NCBI RefSeq assembly: GCF_015207735.1
Contig: NZ_JADEWG010000017.1
Coordinates: 1-64,000 of the forward strand
Reading direction: 5' to 3'
Source of the DNA: [Phormidium] sp. LEGE 05292
GTDB taxonomy: Bacteria; Cyanobacteriota; Cyanobacteriia; Cyanobacteriales; Aerosakkonemataceae
Length of the DNA stretch: 64,000 nucleotides
The position numbers and the translations under genes are program-made. Positions 20,789-30,424 of the stretch are shown here, piece by piece. The stretch's first letter is position 1, and each line of letters opens with the position of its first letter. The notes beneath the pieces are model-generated. The model saw only the letters and a list, made by a program, of their open reading frames with translations, searched no databases and had not been told where the DNA came from.

Positions 20789-21328
20789 TCACAATTGACT
20801 AATTTTAAATTCTTCAAACTTAGTAGAAAACCCATTTCCATCAGGAGAGGCACACATTAAACCCGCATTTACTGTTACTTTCGGAGTCAGGTATGCCAAT
20901 CGCAGCATTGTGTAATCTTCACCATCAAAAGAGTATTTTATTTCGATCGCAGTACTACGTCGAATTACTTTTATCCAAATAGAAGTGGGATTTTCTGGCA
21001 AGGGTACAACTGACCAATCTGAGTAATTTCTAGTCACAACAGCACTAACTTGTTGCACACCTTCGACAAATTCAATGCCACATTTTAACCAATTAACTTC
21101 ATCCAACCGCACCATAATTCCTGCTTGATCGTACAAGTCTCGGTATTCACCGCTAACTTTTACATCTACGACGAAATCTCCTTGAACTGTTTGATAAAAA
21201 AAGTGACCGTTATCTCGGATAAAGCCGTAGTGCGTCTCACGCCAAAAGTCAGTTTTAGGCTTAGAAGTCACACTGATTGTATCACCTTGAATTCGCCAAT
21301 TTTGTGGCTCGTTGTACCATTCCATCAT
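20789..21328 (-). CDS. DUF1349 family protein
   Basis: The product has 179 residues. The pattern WYNEPQNWRIQGDTISVTSKPKTDFW, then FVVDVKVSGEYRDLYDQAGIMVR, then WLKCGIEFVEGVQQVSAVVTR is that of the DUF1349 family, which has a concanavalin-like beta-sandwich (YesU type). Members are common in bacteria and fungi and their biochemical role is unclear. The gene lies 9 bases upstream of ureC, tight enough for translational coupling. A second Met follows the first directly, so the start could be one codon later. No signal peptide is visible. Confidence 0.85.
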   Translation of the reverse strand: MMEWYNEPQNWRIQGDTISVTSKPKTDFWRETHYGFIRDNGHFFYQTVQGDFVVDVKVSGEYRDLYDQAGIMVRLDEVNWLKCGIEFVEGVQQVSAVVTRNYSDWSVVPLPENPTSIWIKVIRRSTAIEIKYSFDGEDYTMLRLAYLTPKVTVNAGLMCASPDGNGFSTKFEEFKISQL

Positions 21329-21368
21329 TAAGTTTTGCTAATTAAACTTTATTAGGTTAATTGTATGG

Positions 21369-21758
21369 TTAGTTTGACGTTGAAAAACCTAAAATTTTTA
21401 TGGACTTTTCCATAACTTCATCCGGGTCAAAGGGCTTGGTCATATAAAGATCCGCGCCTACTTCATTTCCTTTTTGTTTATCAAATTCCTGACCTTTTGC
21501 CGTTAACATGATGATATAAATATCCGGCATTACCAAATCATTTTTGACAGTCTTACAAACTTCAAAACCATTCATTTTCGGCATCATCACATCCAGAAAT
21601 ACCAGGTCGGGTTTTTGTGTTTTGATGATCTCCAGCGCATCCTCCCCATTGCTAGCAGTTAATATTTCTACCCCTTCATCTTCAAGATCTTCAAGGGTTT
21701 GTTCTAGTAAAAGCCTGATGTGAGGCTCATCATCAACAATCAATATTGTTTTACTCAT
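21369..21758 (-). CDS. Single-domain response regulator
   Basis: The 129-residue product is only a CheY-like receiver: acidic VVDDEP-type pocket (IVDDEPH), phospho-acceptor Asp56 (DLVFLDVMMPKMNGF), Thr of MLTAKG and Lys of MTKPFD. There is no output domain. It starts 16 bases after the adenylate cyclase gene ends and probably belongs to the same transcript as the cyclase and hybrid kinase. It is a likely phosphate shuttle or target of that kinase. Confidence 0.94.
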   Translation of the reverse strand: MSKTILIVDDEPHIRLLLEQTLEDLEDEGVEILTASNGEDALEIIKTQKPDLVFLDVMMPKMNGFEVCKTVKNDLVMPDIYIIMLTAKGQEFDKQKGNEVGADLYMTKPFDPDEVMEKSIKILGFSTSN

Positions 21759-21774
21759 AAAGACTTTTGCTTAT

Positions 21775-23199
21775 TTAATAAACCACTTCAAAAACTTTGA
21801 TAGCTTCTTTTTTACCTTTGAGTTGTATCGTGCCAAATTCCTTAAATTCAAATAAATTTTCTGTAGCTTCATAGATGCTTTGGGTGATGAGTATCTGTTC
21901 CCCTTTAGCGATCGATTGTAACCTAGATGCTATATTTACTTTATCTCCTATGGCTGTGTAATCCATGTGTTGAGGAGAGCCAATGTTTCCCACAACTACT
22001 TCTCCTGAACTTAAGCCAATTCCTGTAATAAAATTCTTTCTAATCCAGGGAACTGAAATATTTTTAATTCGGTTTTGCATCCTAATTGCTGTTTCAATAG
22101 CCCGCCGTTCATTATCAACAAGCGTTGAAGGTGCGCCAAACATCGCTACAATCATATCTCCTACAAATTTGTTAACTGTACCGCCTTGTTCAAATATAAC
22201 CTCAACCATATTAGTTAAATATTCATTTAAATATTCTACAATGGCTTCCGGTGCTAATTCTTCACATTTAGTTGTAAAATTTCTAATATCAGAAAAAAGA
22301 ATGGAGATATTCTTGTTAGCTGGAGCTAAAGAAATATATCCTTTGCTATGTAAAATAGCTTGAACAACTTGTGCGGGGATATACCGCTCTAGATTACTTT
22401 TAATTCGTTCTTCTTTTAGTTTATTTTCATGTAAGAGGGCATTTTCGATCGCAGATGCAGCCTGAGATGCCACAGCAGTAAAAAGTTTTAAGTCATGGGC
22501 TGTATAATTAACTAATTCCTCATTACTGATCGTAAGTATTCCGAGTACTGCATCCTGTGTTTTGAGTGGAGCGCAAATTAAAGATTTTACTTGATTAGCA
22601 CCCCTAACAAATCTCGGATCGGACTCTACATCATTAACTATCTCTGCTATTCCTGTTAAAAATATGTTTCCAGCTATGCCTTCACCAGGAAGTAAAATTG
22701 TTTTATGGTGATATTCCTTACCACAGGCAGCTATGATTTCTAAATTTCCGGTTTTTTCCGAAAGTAGCATCGCTGATGCACTTGTTGATTTAATGATTTT
22801 TGTGGCTTCTTCGATCGCTAATTTGGCAACTTCTTTAAGCACCAGACAAGCTGTAAATTTTTCGGAAATATTATAGAGAAGGTTGATTTCTTTATATTTA
22901 TCTAAAGTTTCCCGTGCTAATATTTTTTTTTGTAACTCTTCATTAGCTAAGTAGCTAAGAAGTTGGGCAATTGTTGATGCTTTTTCATCGCCAACTACCC
23001 AGCCGATTATTTCTTTTTCAACAGTTACAGGGTATTTATTAAATTCGCTATTACTTACTTCACCCCATAATAAATTTCCTCCCCGGTCTTGAATACTGAT
23101 GGGAGCGCCTAGAGCTTGATTGATGTTACTTAAAATTACTGAAAACTCTTTTTTAAGAAGTAGCTTCTTCAGACTAATCTGAATCATATTTTTTTCCAT
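21775..23199 (-). CDS. GAF-domain adenylate cyclase (class III)
   Basis: The product has 474 residues. A GAF domain occupies about residues 105-260 ([15 protein letters not shown] to [13 protein letters not shown]). The C-terminal class III cyclase domain has metal-binding [10 protein letters not shown] and [12 protein letters not shown], the adenine-selecting Lys in that motif, the [16 protein letters not shown] segment with Asp/Thr, and the catalytic Asn and Arg. All key residues for cAMP synthesis are present, in contrast to the cyclase at 6024. The start overlaps the 3' end of the hybrid kinase gene by 26 bases, so translation is coupled. It is probably controlled by that kinase or by a ligand of its GAF domain. 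Confidence 0.93.
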   Translation of the reverse strand: MEKNMIQISLKKLLLKKEFSVILSNINQALGAPISIQDRGGNLLWGEVSNSEFNKYPVTVEKEIIGWVVGDEKASTIAQLLSYLANEELQKKILARETLDKYKEINLLYNISEKFTACLVLKEVAKLAIEEATKIIKSTSASAMLLSEKTGNLEIIAACGKEYHHKTILLPGEGIAGNIFLTGIAEIVNDVESDPRFVRGANQVKSLICAPLKTQDAVLGILTISNEELVNYTAHDLKLFTAVASQAASAIENALLHENKLKEERIKSNLERYIPAQVVQAILHSKGYISLAPANKNISILFSDIRNFTTKCEELAPEAIVEYLNEYLTNMVEVIFEQGGTVNKFVGDMIVAMFGAPSTLVDNERRAIETAIRMQNRIKNISVPWIRKNFITGIGLSSGEVVVGNIGSPQHMDYTAIGDKVNIASRLQSIAKGEQILITQSIYEATENLFEFKEFGTIQLKGKKEAIKVFEVVY

Positions 23200-25594
23200 T
23201 TGCTATAAAAAAGAATAGGACATTCTCCAAGCCCTTTTCAAATCGTAGCGTCTTAGCAAGATTGTGTTGCCCTGAAAGAATTGAATCTACAATAATCATA
23301 TCAGGCTTGACTGAAATTGCTTTTTCAATACACTCCTCAACATTAAACGCTTCAACAACACTATAGCCTTTAGCTTGCAAAACATCAGCTAGTATTCTCA
23401 CGGTTGACGCATCTTCGTCTACTACTAAAACTTTTCTTTTAGAAGTTCCTTGAGACAGAAGTATTTCAATATTAGTCAGCAGTTCTTCTGTATTGATCGG
23501 CTTGGTTAAGTAACTGTCAATTCCTAAACCATAACCTCTGTCTTTGTCCTCGACAATTGATAGGATAATAATGGGTACTTTGAAAGTTTTTGGATCGTTT
23601 TTAAGTACGGCAGCCACATCAAACCCATTCATTGCGGGCATCATGACATCTAAGATAATTAAATCGGGAATTTCTTGTTTAACTTGCCTAATGGCATCTA
23701 CACCATTTTGAGCTTCTTTCACGCTATAACCTTCTGCTTCTAGTTGCTGTCTGAGCAATTCCCGAATTGGCGCTTCATCATCTACAACCAAAATAGTTTT
23801 TTGATGTTCGACGGAAGTGGGTGTGGAAGTTACAACATGGTCTTTCAGTTGCTTGAGGAGGGTATTTATATCTGTTTTTAATAACTCACCTTCTGTTAAA
23901 GAACCATTTGGTAATGTGAAGGAAAAGTTACTGCCTTTACCTAGTTCACTTTCTACCCAAATTCTACCACCGTGATATTCTACAATTTGCTTGCAAATCG
24001 ATAGTCCGAGTCCTGTACCTTTAGGTTTGTCTGTTAGGGTATCACCGACTTGTTTAAATTTTTCAAAGACTTGATTTTGATCATTTGTGGCGATACCAAT
24101 CCCAGTATCAATAATACTAATGATGACTTCTTTATTAGTTTTATTAACTCGACAAATTATCGAACCTTCTGATGTAAATTTGACTGCATTAGAGATTAAA
24201 TTAATGATGACTTGGATTAATCTGTCTTTATCGGCTACTATCTGTGGAAGTTCAGGTTCAATATCTTGAATTAATTGCAATGGTTTTGTCAAAAATAAGG
24301 CTGATGTAGCAGCTGTTGCCTGTTCAATGATTTCCGTGAGCGAAACTGGTTCTAATTTCCATTCAATTTTTCCTGATTCTAATTTTGCTAGGTCGAGCAC
24401 ATCATTAATTAGGTTGGTTAGTCTTTCTCCTTCGGAAACGATGATGTCAAGATTATCTTCGACTTGCTTGACTGTTTTTTGCACTTTTTTGTCTTCGGTT
24501 TTAACTTCAGGAAATACGACTGTCTCTAATTTCTTTTTAATAATTTTGGCAAATCCTAATACAGAAGTTAGAGGAGTTCTTAATTCGTGGGAGACAACAG
24601 ATAAAAAATCCGATTTAGCACGATTGGCGATCTCTGCGCTTTCTTTTGCTTGTTGGAGTGCTTCTTCTGCTCGCTTGCGTTCGGCTATTTCGCTCTGTAA
24701 ATCTTCGATCGCTTTTGTTAATTCAGATGTACGTTCTTCTACTCTAATCTCTAGTTCTTCTTTGGCTTTTTTCAGTTCCGTTGCTGCTTGCTTGCGTTCA
24801 GTAATATCCTCAATTGTTCCCACATAACCGATGAGTTCGCCTTGACCGGAAAGTAGAGGAGATGACCTTAAATAAGTCCATCGAACGGTTCCTTCTTTTG
24901 ACATAAAGCGACATTCATCAGAATATTCCCGACCTTGGTGGGTATAGGTATACCAATCTGCTGATACACGATCGCGATCGTCTGGATGCACAAAATTTAA
25001 CCATCCCTCTCCCAAACTTTCCTCTAGCGTAAAGCCACAAATTGCTTGGCAGCGAGGATTCGTATATGTACAAAGTCCAACAATATCAGTTTGGAAAATA
25101 CCGACAGGTGAGCAAACACTTAAAGAGCGAAATCGTTCCTCACTTTCCTTAAGTTCGACATTCACAGATTCAAGTTGCAAAGTCTGTTGTTTAACCTGTT
25201 CTGTATTCTGGTAAAGGTCAACAAAAGTTGCTACTTTTGATTTTAATATTCCCGGATTGATCGGCTTGAGTAAATAATCAACTGCACCGATAGAATAGCC
25301 TTTAAATATATTAGTTTCGTTGGTATTGTATGCTGTTTGAAAAATAATTGGAGTATGGCGCGATCGCTCTCTTTGTCGAATCAACATTGCCGTTTCAAAT
25401 CCATCCATTTCTGGCATCTGAACATCGAGCAATATTACCGCAAAATCATGATTTAACAGAGATCTTAAAGCTTCCATGCCAGAATTTGCTTTCACCAAAT
25501 TCTGACCTAGAGGTTCTAGTATCGCTTCCAAAGCAAACAGATTTTCTGCACGATCGTCAACTAAGAGAATATTTACTTTTAGGTCAGACTGCAT
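23174..25594 (-). CDS. Hybrid sensor kinase: REC-PAS-HisKA-HATPase-REC-REC
   Basis: The product has about 806 residues from the ATG at 25594; a TTG at 25645 would add 17 residues. In order it has a receiver ([34 protein letters not shown]), a PAS/PAC domain ([17 protein letters not shown] to [13 protein letters not shown]), a coiled coil and HisKA with [15 protein letters not shown]. HATPase with [13 protein letters not shown] and [13 protein letters not shown] follows, then a second receiver with [15 protein letters not shown] and YLTKPI. The third receiver-like segment ([20 protein letters not shown]) stops before the conserved Lys and last helix, so it looks truncated. No transmembrane helices are seen. 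It is operonic with the downstream cyclase. Confidence 0.93.
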   Translation of the reverse strand: MQSDLKVNILLVDDRAENLFALEAILEPLGQNLVKANSGMEALRSLLNHDFAVILLDVQMPEMDGFETAMLIRQRERSRHTPIIFQTAYNTNETNIFKGYSIGAVDYLLKPINPGILKSKVATFVDLYQNTEQVKQQTLQLESVNVELKESEERFRSLSVCSPVGIFQTDIVGLCTYTNPRCQAICGFTLEESLGEGWLNFVHPDDRDRVSADWYTYTHQGREYSDECRFMSKEGTVRWTYLRSSPLLSGQGELIGYVGTIEDITERKQAATELKKAKEELEIRVEERTSELTKAIEDLQSEIAERKRAEEALQQAKESAEIANRAKSDFLSVVSHELRTPLTSVLGFAKIIKKKLETVVFPEVKTEDKKVQKTVKQVEDNLDIIVSEGERLTNLINDVLDLAKLESGKIEWKLEPVSLTEIIEQATAATSALFLTKPLQLIQDIEPELPQIVADKDRLIQVIINLISNAVKFTSEGSIICRVNKTNKEVIISIIDTGIGIATNDQNQVFEKFKQVGDTLTDKPKGTGLGLSICKQIVEYHGGRIWVESELGKGSNFSFTLPNGSLTEGELLKTDINTLLKQLKDHVVTSTPTSVEHQKTILVVDDEAPIRELLRQQLEAEGYSVKEAQNGVDAIRQVKQEIPDLIILDVMMPAMNGFDVAAVLKNDPKTFKVPIIILSIVEDKDRGYGLGIDSYLTKPINTEELLTNIEILLSQGTSKRKVLVVDEDASTVRILADVLQAKGYSVVEAFNVEECIEKAISVKPDMIIVDSILSGQHNLAKTLRFEKGLENVLFFFIANGKKYDSD

Positions 25595-25714
25595 ATTTGA
25601 GATCTCAACACATGGGAAAAAGACACGACTTACCCAAGCAAGCACAAAGCAGAAGGTTGCGTTCCGTTTTGATTGGTAAAAAGTAAAGTGGGCATTTAGC
25701 CCACTCTAAACTTA

Positions 25715-25900
25715 TTATGGAACATAAACAGGAGCCAATTCAACTCCTAATTCTGCCCTCCATTCCGCCACAGGTTTTTCCCAATTTTTTTCCCATTTTT
25801 GGGCTAAAAATGGTTTAGCTTTGGCTCCCATTCTATAGCCCACCGCAATCCGATCTAATAACAGATCCAAATCTTCTGGAAAACTTAACAAAGTTCGCAA
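25715..25900 (-). CDS. Small conserved-looking hypothetical protein downstream of ureB
   Basis: The 61-residue frame begins with TTG at 25900; no ATG or GTG exists between the upstream in-frame stop and this point. It reads LLSFPEDLDLLLDRIAVGYR, then KAKPFLAQKWEKNWEKPVAE and ends ELAPVYVP. Composition is protein-like and differs from the antisense noise nearby. The frame is open further upstream (ILLAGGLLRTLL), so the real start may be non-standard or the gene may have lost its 5' end. It lies 47 bases after ureB on the same strand. No function is recognised. Confidence 0.45.
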   Translation of the reverse strand: MRTLLSFPEDLDLLLDRIAVGYRMGAKAKPFLAQKWEKNWEKPVAEWRAELGVELAPVYVP

Positions 25901-25947
25901 TAAACCGCCTGCTAATAATATAATAGACGTTGGTCTACGAGTTTGGG

Positions 25948-26262
25948 CTATGTTGTTGGTAGACTCCCATTAATTTTGCCATTAAAGCCGTAAACTTCTC
26001 GACTGCCGACAAAGGGTACTAACACCACTTCTTTTTCGTCTCCAGGTTCAAAGCGTACTGCTGTACCCGCCGGAATATCAAGGCGCATTCCCTTAGTTTG
26101 TTCTCTGTCAAATTCCAGAAATTCATTAACTTCATAAAAGTGGAAATGTGAACCCACTTGAATAGGTCGATCGCCTTTATTTGCCACCAATATTATTCGA
26201 GTATAACGACCAGCATTTAGTTCAATTTCACCCTCTGGTGTGATAATTTCTCCAGGTATCAT
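25948..26262 (-). CDS. ureB: Urease beta subunit
   Basis: The product has 104 residues, the standard length. The start [19 protein letters not shown] and the block [11 protein letters not shown] with [18 protein letters not shown] are diagnostic. It is a structural subunit of the urease (UreABC)3 complex and has no catalytic metal. It lies 15 bases after the PfpI-like gene and is separated from ureC by about 5 kb of signalling genes on the same strand. Confidence 0.98.
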   Translation of the reverse strand: MIPGEIITPEGEIELNAGRYTRIILVANKGDRPIQVGSHFHFYEVNEFLEFDREQTKGMRLDIPAGTAVRFEPGDEKEVVLVPFVGSREVYGFNGKINGSLPTT

Positions 26263-26277
26263 TTTCTCCTCCTCAAA

Positions 26278-26844
26278 TTAATAACTATTATGTGGGTAAT
26301 CCATGCGTTTACGAATCTGTTCTTTTACATCATAACCGCAGAATTTCTCGCAGATATACAGTCCTAAATCAATTGATGAAGTTACACCTCTGGCGGTTAT
26401 TACATCTCCTCGATCGACTATTCTTTGATCTACTACAGAAGCACAATATTTTTCTAGTTCTGTGAAAGCATTGGGATGAGTTGTAGCGATTTTTCCAGTT
26501 AAAAATCCGGCTGCACCAAGTAGTAAAGAACCTGTACATACAGAAACTTTGTACTTACAATGTTTTGCAGTTTGCAACCAAGAAATAAATTCTGCATCCT
26601 CAACTAATTGTCTAGTAACAACTGCACCAGGAACAATAATCATGTCATATTCTTGGAGAGATTCCTTGACTTTTGTGGGAATTAAACCTAATCCGATGTT
26701 ATCCTTTACTTCTGGATAATAAGAACAAATATCCCATTGCAAATCTGACAAGAATCCCATTGTTTTTAGTCGAGTGATTGGATCGTATACCCCAATAAAA
26801 TCTAAAGTAGTCAATCCGTTGTAAATGATAAATGCAATTTTCAT
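26278..26844 (-). CDS. DJ-1/PfpI family protein
   Basis: The product has 188 residues with the DJ-1/PfpI glutamine-amidotransferase-like fold: KIAFIIYNGLTTLDFIG at the N-terminus, DMIIVPGA, and the nucleophile elbow VSVCTGSLLLGAAGFLTG with its Cys, followed by ATTHPNAFTELEKY and ITARGVTSSIDLGL. This pattern resembles the isonitrile hydratase and ThiJ-like branch of the family. The substrate is not clear. It is placed between ureA/fkbM and ureB, 15 bases before ureB, and so probably shares the urease transcript. A role linked to urease is only suggested by position. Confidence 0.9.
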   Translation of the reverse strand: MKIAFIIYNGLTTLDFIGVYDPITRLKTMGFLSDLQWDICSYYPEVKDNIGLGLIPTKVKESLQEYDMIIVPGAVVTRQLVEDAEFISWLQTAKHCKYKVSVCTGSLLLGAAGFLTGKIATTHPNAFTELEKYCASVVDQRIVDRGDVITARGVTSSIDLGLYICEKFCGYDVKEQIRKRMDYPHNSY

Positions 26845-26922
26845 AGTTAGCCTGGTGGTTTTTGGGTTTGGTTGAGCGTTGGCGTAGCCTCTCCACAGAG
26901 AATCGCTAAATCAATTCCTGTT

Positions 26923-27894
26923 TTAAACAATTAAATACTCTTGAATTTTGGCAATTACAGGTAAAGACTCTAAACCTTGTTTGAGTAACTCTGGAAATTG
27001 ACTCAGCCCTTCTACAATAGTATTAGCGCAGTTATATTTAGAGTTTTTTCCAAAGTTTAAAGTTAAATATTCAAGTAACTCTAAGGCATAGTCAGGGAAA
27101 TTTAAGATATCAGCAATGCACGCTAATTTTAGTATTTTATCTGGTTGTTTTAAATTTTTTCTCACCCTTTCTTCCAGCAAATCACGAATGTAAAGTGCAT
27201 CTCCCCAGAGTAATTGTCCCGGATTAATTTCGGAAACAATTGGAGAAACTTGATGATGACGAAAAGCCACAGGTAAACTAAACAGGCTAAATTCTCGTTC
27301 TCTTAAAAAGCTATCTATATTGCTAAATAAAGGTTGATTTAGATAGAGTTCACAAAATTCTACTTCGGTTTGAATTGCCAAAATACTACTTTCTAATATT
27401 TCTTTTGCTCCTTGTAAAACCTTCAAATCTGCCCCTTGGACATCTACTTTTAAAAAATCAATTTCTGTAATTCCTTCTTTCTGGCAAAAATCATCAATAG
27501 TTGTGGTTTCAATATCTATAGTAAAATCCAACCCCATGTATTCTATTAATTCGCTAAACCGACTAAGATAAGCTTCATTTGGTGGAAACAGCGAACTACA
27601 CATAGGATGTTTAGTAACATAAAGAATTGCTTCTCCTACAGTGTCACTTAAAGCTAATGGAATATGTTTTTCCGTCCAATTTACTTGACGAGATGCTAAA
27701 TCAGCATTCGCAATATCGCAAGCATCAGCATCTGCATCAAAAGCGTAAATTATTAAGTTAGGGGCAAAAATTCCCCAATCTTGACTACCATAATCATCTT
27801 CACTACTAACTTTCCGAGAACCAACATTAAAAATAGTCATCGTGATGTCATCTAAATGACCACTCCTTTTTAAACTGGTAAGAAAAGTTGACAT
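26923..27894 (-). CDS. FkbM family SAM-dependent methyltransferase
   Basis: The product has 323 residues. The FkbM signature is EIDFLKVDVQGADLKVLQGA, preceded by a glycine-containing N-terminal strand (TIFNVGSR), an acidic SAM-ribose segment (IYAFDADADAC) and HIPLALSDTVGEA. Family members methylate sugars or small molecules. The last 100 residues form an extra helical extension (RKNLKQPDKILKLACIADIL, LELLEYLTLNFGK). The gene lies 39 bases after ureA and 78 before the PfpI-like gene. Nothing links it to urease chemistry, so it may be a later insertion into the urease gene run. Confidence 0.88.
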   Translation of the reverse strand: MSTFLTSLKRSGHLDDITMTIFNVGSRKVSSEDDYGSQDWGIFAPNLIIYAFDADADACDIANADLASRQVNWTEKHIPLALSDTVGEAILYVTKHPMCSSLFPPNEAYLSRFSELIEYMGLDFTIDIETTTIDDFCQKEGITEIDFLKVDVQGADLKVLQGAKEILESSILAIQTEVEFCELYLNQPLFSNIDSFLREREFSLFSLPVAFRHHQVSPIVSEINPGQLLWGDALYIRDLLEERVRKNLKQPDKILKLACIADILNFPDYALELLEYLTLNFGKNSKYNCANTIVEGLSQFPELLKQGLESLPVIAKIQEYLIV

Positions 27895-27933
27895 AATTTT
27901 ACTTCCGAATGACGACTAATTTATTCATAGCAG

Positions 27934-28236
27934 TTAACGAATTGGGTGATGTACAGTAACCAATTTTGTCCCATCAGGAAAGGTCGCTTCTACTTGTACT
28001 TCATGCACCATTTCTGCTACACCTTCCATCACTTCTTCTTTGCTGAGTATGGTTGTACCATAACTCATTAATTCGGCTACAGTACGACCATCTCTAGCAC
28101 CTTCTAAAATAGCAGCAGTAATGTAGGCTACTGCTTCGGGATAATTTAATTTTAATCCTCTTTCTTTGCGGCGTTCTGCTAACAGGGCGGCGGTAAAAAT
28201 TAAAAGTTTATCTTTTTCCTGTGGTGTCAGTTGCAT
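27934..28236 (-). CDS. ureA: Urease gamma subunit
   Basis: The product has 100 residues. The start [20 protein letters not shown] and the segments [11 protein letters not shown] and [18 protein letters not shown] are those of bacterial UreA. It is a structural subunit of urease. It heads the - strand run ureA-fkbM-pfpI-ureB and further genes. The 112-base gap to the divergent ferritin-like gene must hold its promoter. I see no GTAN8TAC NtcA site there. Confidence 0.98.
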   Translation of the reverse strand: MQLTPQEKDKLLIFTAALLAERRKERGLKLNYPEAVAYITAAILEGARDGRTVAELMSYGTTILSKEEVMEGVAEMVHEVQVEATFPDGTKLVTVHHPIR

Positions 28237-28348
28237 GGTTGAGGTCTAGTTGCAATTATTGAATAACACTTTCTAGAATGTATCAGAATCAGCAACCATT
28301 CTCGATTAATTTTCATAAAATTTCTAGATAAGGACTGAACTCTCGATT

Positions 28349-29098
28349 ATGAACTTCATCACCAACATTTTGCACATTTTTACCTCTAGTGCCGCAGCTT
28401 ATGTAACTGCGCGTAATATGCGTGACAGTCTGACTCGCCCCAGTATGTTAGCAAGTTTGCAACTTTCTGAATCTGGCGCAGTTCCTTTTTTGGAAAAACT
28501 CAGTCAAAGGGCGGCTTCTGAAGGTGATACTTGGCTTGCAGAAAAACTAGCGCGTCATGCTGCTGATGAACGTCGTCACGGACAAATTTTTGCCCAAGCT
28601 TTGAAACAATTAAACAAGCAAGTAATTGATTTTAAAAGCTTGCCAAAAAGCGATAATAACAACCGTAGTTCATTTTTTGCAGCTTATTTCCAGGGTTATT
28701 CTAGTGAAGATTTGAAGCCAGAAAACATCGATTGGAATGTATTTATGGCTAGTACTTACATCTTAGAATTAGATGCTAGCAAAGATTTTGTCCGAATGGC
28801 GAATGCTTTGCCGGAAGATCCCATCAGTAATAATATCAAAAAGGGAATTTTGAGTGTAGCAAAAGATGAAACAGGTCATGCTGATTACCTTTATGAAGCG
28901 TTAGAACGTCGTTTACCTGCGGTGGAAGTTGTGAAGTTAACTGATGAATGGCGATCGCGCAAGGTTAATGCACTTTTTGCCATGATTAATGATTTTTTGC
29001 AAAAAGGTGGAAAAATGACTAACTTGGCGCGAGATGGTGTACCTTCAGAATTAGAAAATGAGGTAGAAATTCCAGAATCTGAGCTTATTGCTAAGTAG
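28349..29098 (+). CDS. Ferritin-like diiron protein
   Basis: The product has 249 residues. Helical segments carry carboxylate and His pairs typical of a diiron four-helix bundle: SESGAVPFLEKL, then HAADERRHGQIF, then TYILELDASKDF, then AKDETGHADYLYE. The E..xxRH and DExGH motifs suggest a metal-binding oxidase or hydroxylase related to ferritin-like and MiaE-type proteins. No substrate can be assigned. It is a single + strand gene between ureA and ureD, transcribed opposite to both. Confidence 0.8.
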   Translation: MNFITNILHIFTSSAAAYVTARNMRDSLTRPSMLASLQLSESGAVPFLEKLSQRAASEGDTWLAEKLARHAADERRHGQIFAQALKQLNKQVIDFKSLPKSDNNNRSSFFAAYFQGYSSEDLKPENIDWNVFMASTYILELDASKDFVRMANALPEDPISNNIKKGILSVAKDETGHADYLYEALERRLPAVEVVKLTDEWRSRKVNALFAMINDFLQKGGKMTNLARDGVPSELENEVEIPESELIAK

Positions 29099-29113
29099 AA
29101 ATATGTAATTAAT

Positions 29114-29220
29114 TCATCTGCGTTTATCTGCGTTCATCTGCGGTTTAAAAAATAGAGTTTTTTTTTTAACCACAGATGTCCACAGATGTAAGCGTAGCCT
29201 TCCCGTAGGGTACACAGATG
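29114..29220. repeat. Dispersed imperfect inverted repeat (catctgcg / cacagatg)
   Basis: The left half repeats atctgcgttt-type units and the right half repeats ccacagatg units. Together they can fold into a hairpin around a T-rich centre (about 29135-29177). The end contains gcgtagccttcccgtaggg. The segment at 31698-31758 is the same element in opposite orientation. It lies between convergent genes and could act in transcription termination. Confidence 0.8.
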
Positions 29221-29239
29221 AATAAGAAAATTCCTTTTT

Positions 29240-30112
29240 TTACTGCCAAACTCTTGGCGGACAACTGGGACGATCGCAAAAACACAACCGCAACAAATGC
29301 CAAACTCCTTTAAACCAATGTTTTACTTCTGCACTAGAAGCACCCCGATATCGACATAATAAGCCTTCGGTTATTTGGGTAACTCCTGCTTCTCCTTTAC
29401 TGGAAAAAGTAGGTTGATTTTGCCAGAGTTCTCGCGCTTTTTCTACTATTTCAGGTGATACTTTTTCACCTACCCAAACTAAACTAGCAACTATTGGTTG
29501 TCCAGCTAAACCGTGAGGACTATTAATAATTTCTTCTCCTGCTGGTAGCCATTGTCTGTCTATCCATAAAGGTTTTCCTTCTCGCCAAATTTCGGTGTAA
29601 CTGCGCCATTCTCCTGTTATGAATTTCTCACCTCTGGCGCTACGTCCAAAGCGGGTAATCTCCCAACCTAACCAAGTAGCTTTTGGGGCTAATTCAACAC
29701 GCAAATCTTGTCGATAGTTTGCACCATTAAAAATAATATTTTCTTGGGTTAGCCATTCTAAATAAGCATCGGAATCTACTTTAATTTGAATATTTTGTTG
29801 TGCTTGTAAGCCGTTACTTCGATAAATTTTACTTGCAGCAGCAGTGGTGATTAAAGCTTTAGCATTTGGTTGTAATTGAACATCAAAAGAAAGCCGATCG
29901 CCTCCCACCATTCCCCCCGCAGTATGCAAAATTACGCTATGACAAATATCTGTACCTTCTGGATAAAAAGGTTTTTGTACTTTTAGGGGTGCGGTCGCTA
30001 AATTGTGAATTAGTTGGGTGGTCTTTTGGCGATCGGCATAAATTAAATTAACTTTTCCATGCCACTCAGAAAATAAAGAACTAGCTATTTTATCAGAAGA
30101 TATTTCGTTCAC
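29240..30112 (-). CDS. ureD: Urease accessory protein UreD (UreH)
   Basis: The product has 290 residues. Conserved parts are GKVNLIYADRQKTTQLI, LHTAGGMVGGDRLSFDV, ALITTAAASKIYRS, LEWLTQENIIFNGA and the GWEITRFGRSARGE block. UreD is the first scaffold to bind apo-urease and helps to carry nickel from UreE through UreG and UreF. It is separated from ureA by the opposite-strand ferritin-like gene. Its partners ureE, ureF and ureG are not in this window. Its upstream region is shared with the divergent formamidase gene and includes an NtcA site. Confidence 0.97.
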   Translation of the reverse strand: MNEISSDKIASSLFSEWHGKVNLIYADRQKTTQLIHNLATAPLKVQKPFYPEGTDICHSVILHTAGGMVGGDRLSFDVQLQPNAKALITTAAASKIYRSNGLQAQQNIQIKVDSDAYLEWLTQENIIFNGANYRQDLRVELAPKATWLGWEITRFGRSARGEKFITGEWRSYTEIWREGKPLWIDRQWLPAGEEIINSPHGLAGQPIVASLVWVGEKVSPEIVEKARELWQNQPTFSSKGEAGVTQITEGLLCRYRGASSAEVKHWFKGVWHLLRLCFCDRPSCPPRVWQ

Positions 30113-30424
30113 TTTGTATTAATAGGTCTTAGGCTATTTGATGAAATTATACTGCAAATTATTGCAAAAATTTGAGCATCAAAGTTATTAAATTTAAATA
30201 GTACTTTACCAATCTCAATATTAGCATATAATCTTTTACCAAAAACTAAATTAATAGTTACATATTCTCATAATTTTTGTATTCAAAAATACAGTATCTC
30301 TGGTATAGTTATCTTTAACTTAAGGGCAGCTAAAAGACAGAATTAATTAGTCAATCTGCGGAAAACAGATATATTTCTGTGGGACAGATAGGACTAAAAA
30401 AAATTAACTAATCAGGGGAATATT
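30113..30424. other. Shared promoter region of ureD and formamidase
   Basis: This is 312 AT-rich bases between divergent nitrogen-scavenging genes. It holds the NtcA-type promoter described separately. No RNA gene or coding frame is seen. Confidence 0.7.
30279..30321 (+). promoter_or_regulatory. NtcA-activated promoter of formamidase
   Basis: GTA-ttcaaaaa-TAC at 30279-30292 matches the NtcA consensus GTAN8TAC exactly. Exactly 23 bases downstream lies taactt (30316-30321), matching the -10 form TAN3T. This is the spacing of class II NtcA-activated promoters, so 2-oxoglutarate-responsive nitrogen control of the formamidase gene is expected. The site is symmetric; a weaker TAN3T lies 25 bases away on the ureD side, so ureD may also respond. 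Confidence 0.75.

Noticed and set aside
24327-24827. 166-codon frame opposite the hybrid kinase
   Set aside because: It is a Ser/Leu-rich antisense shadow of the HisKA and coiled-coil region, with no start signal.
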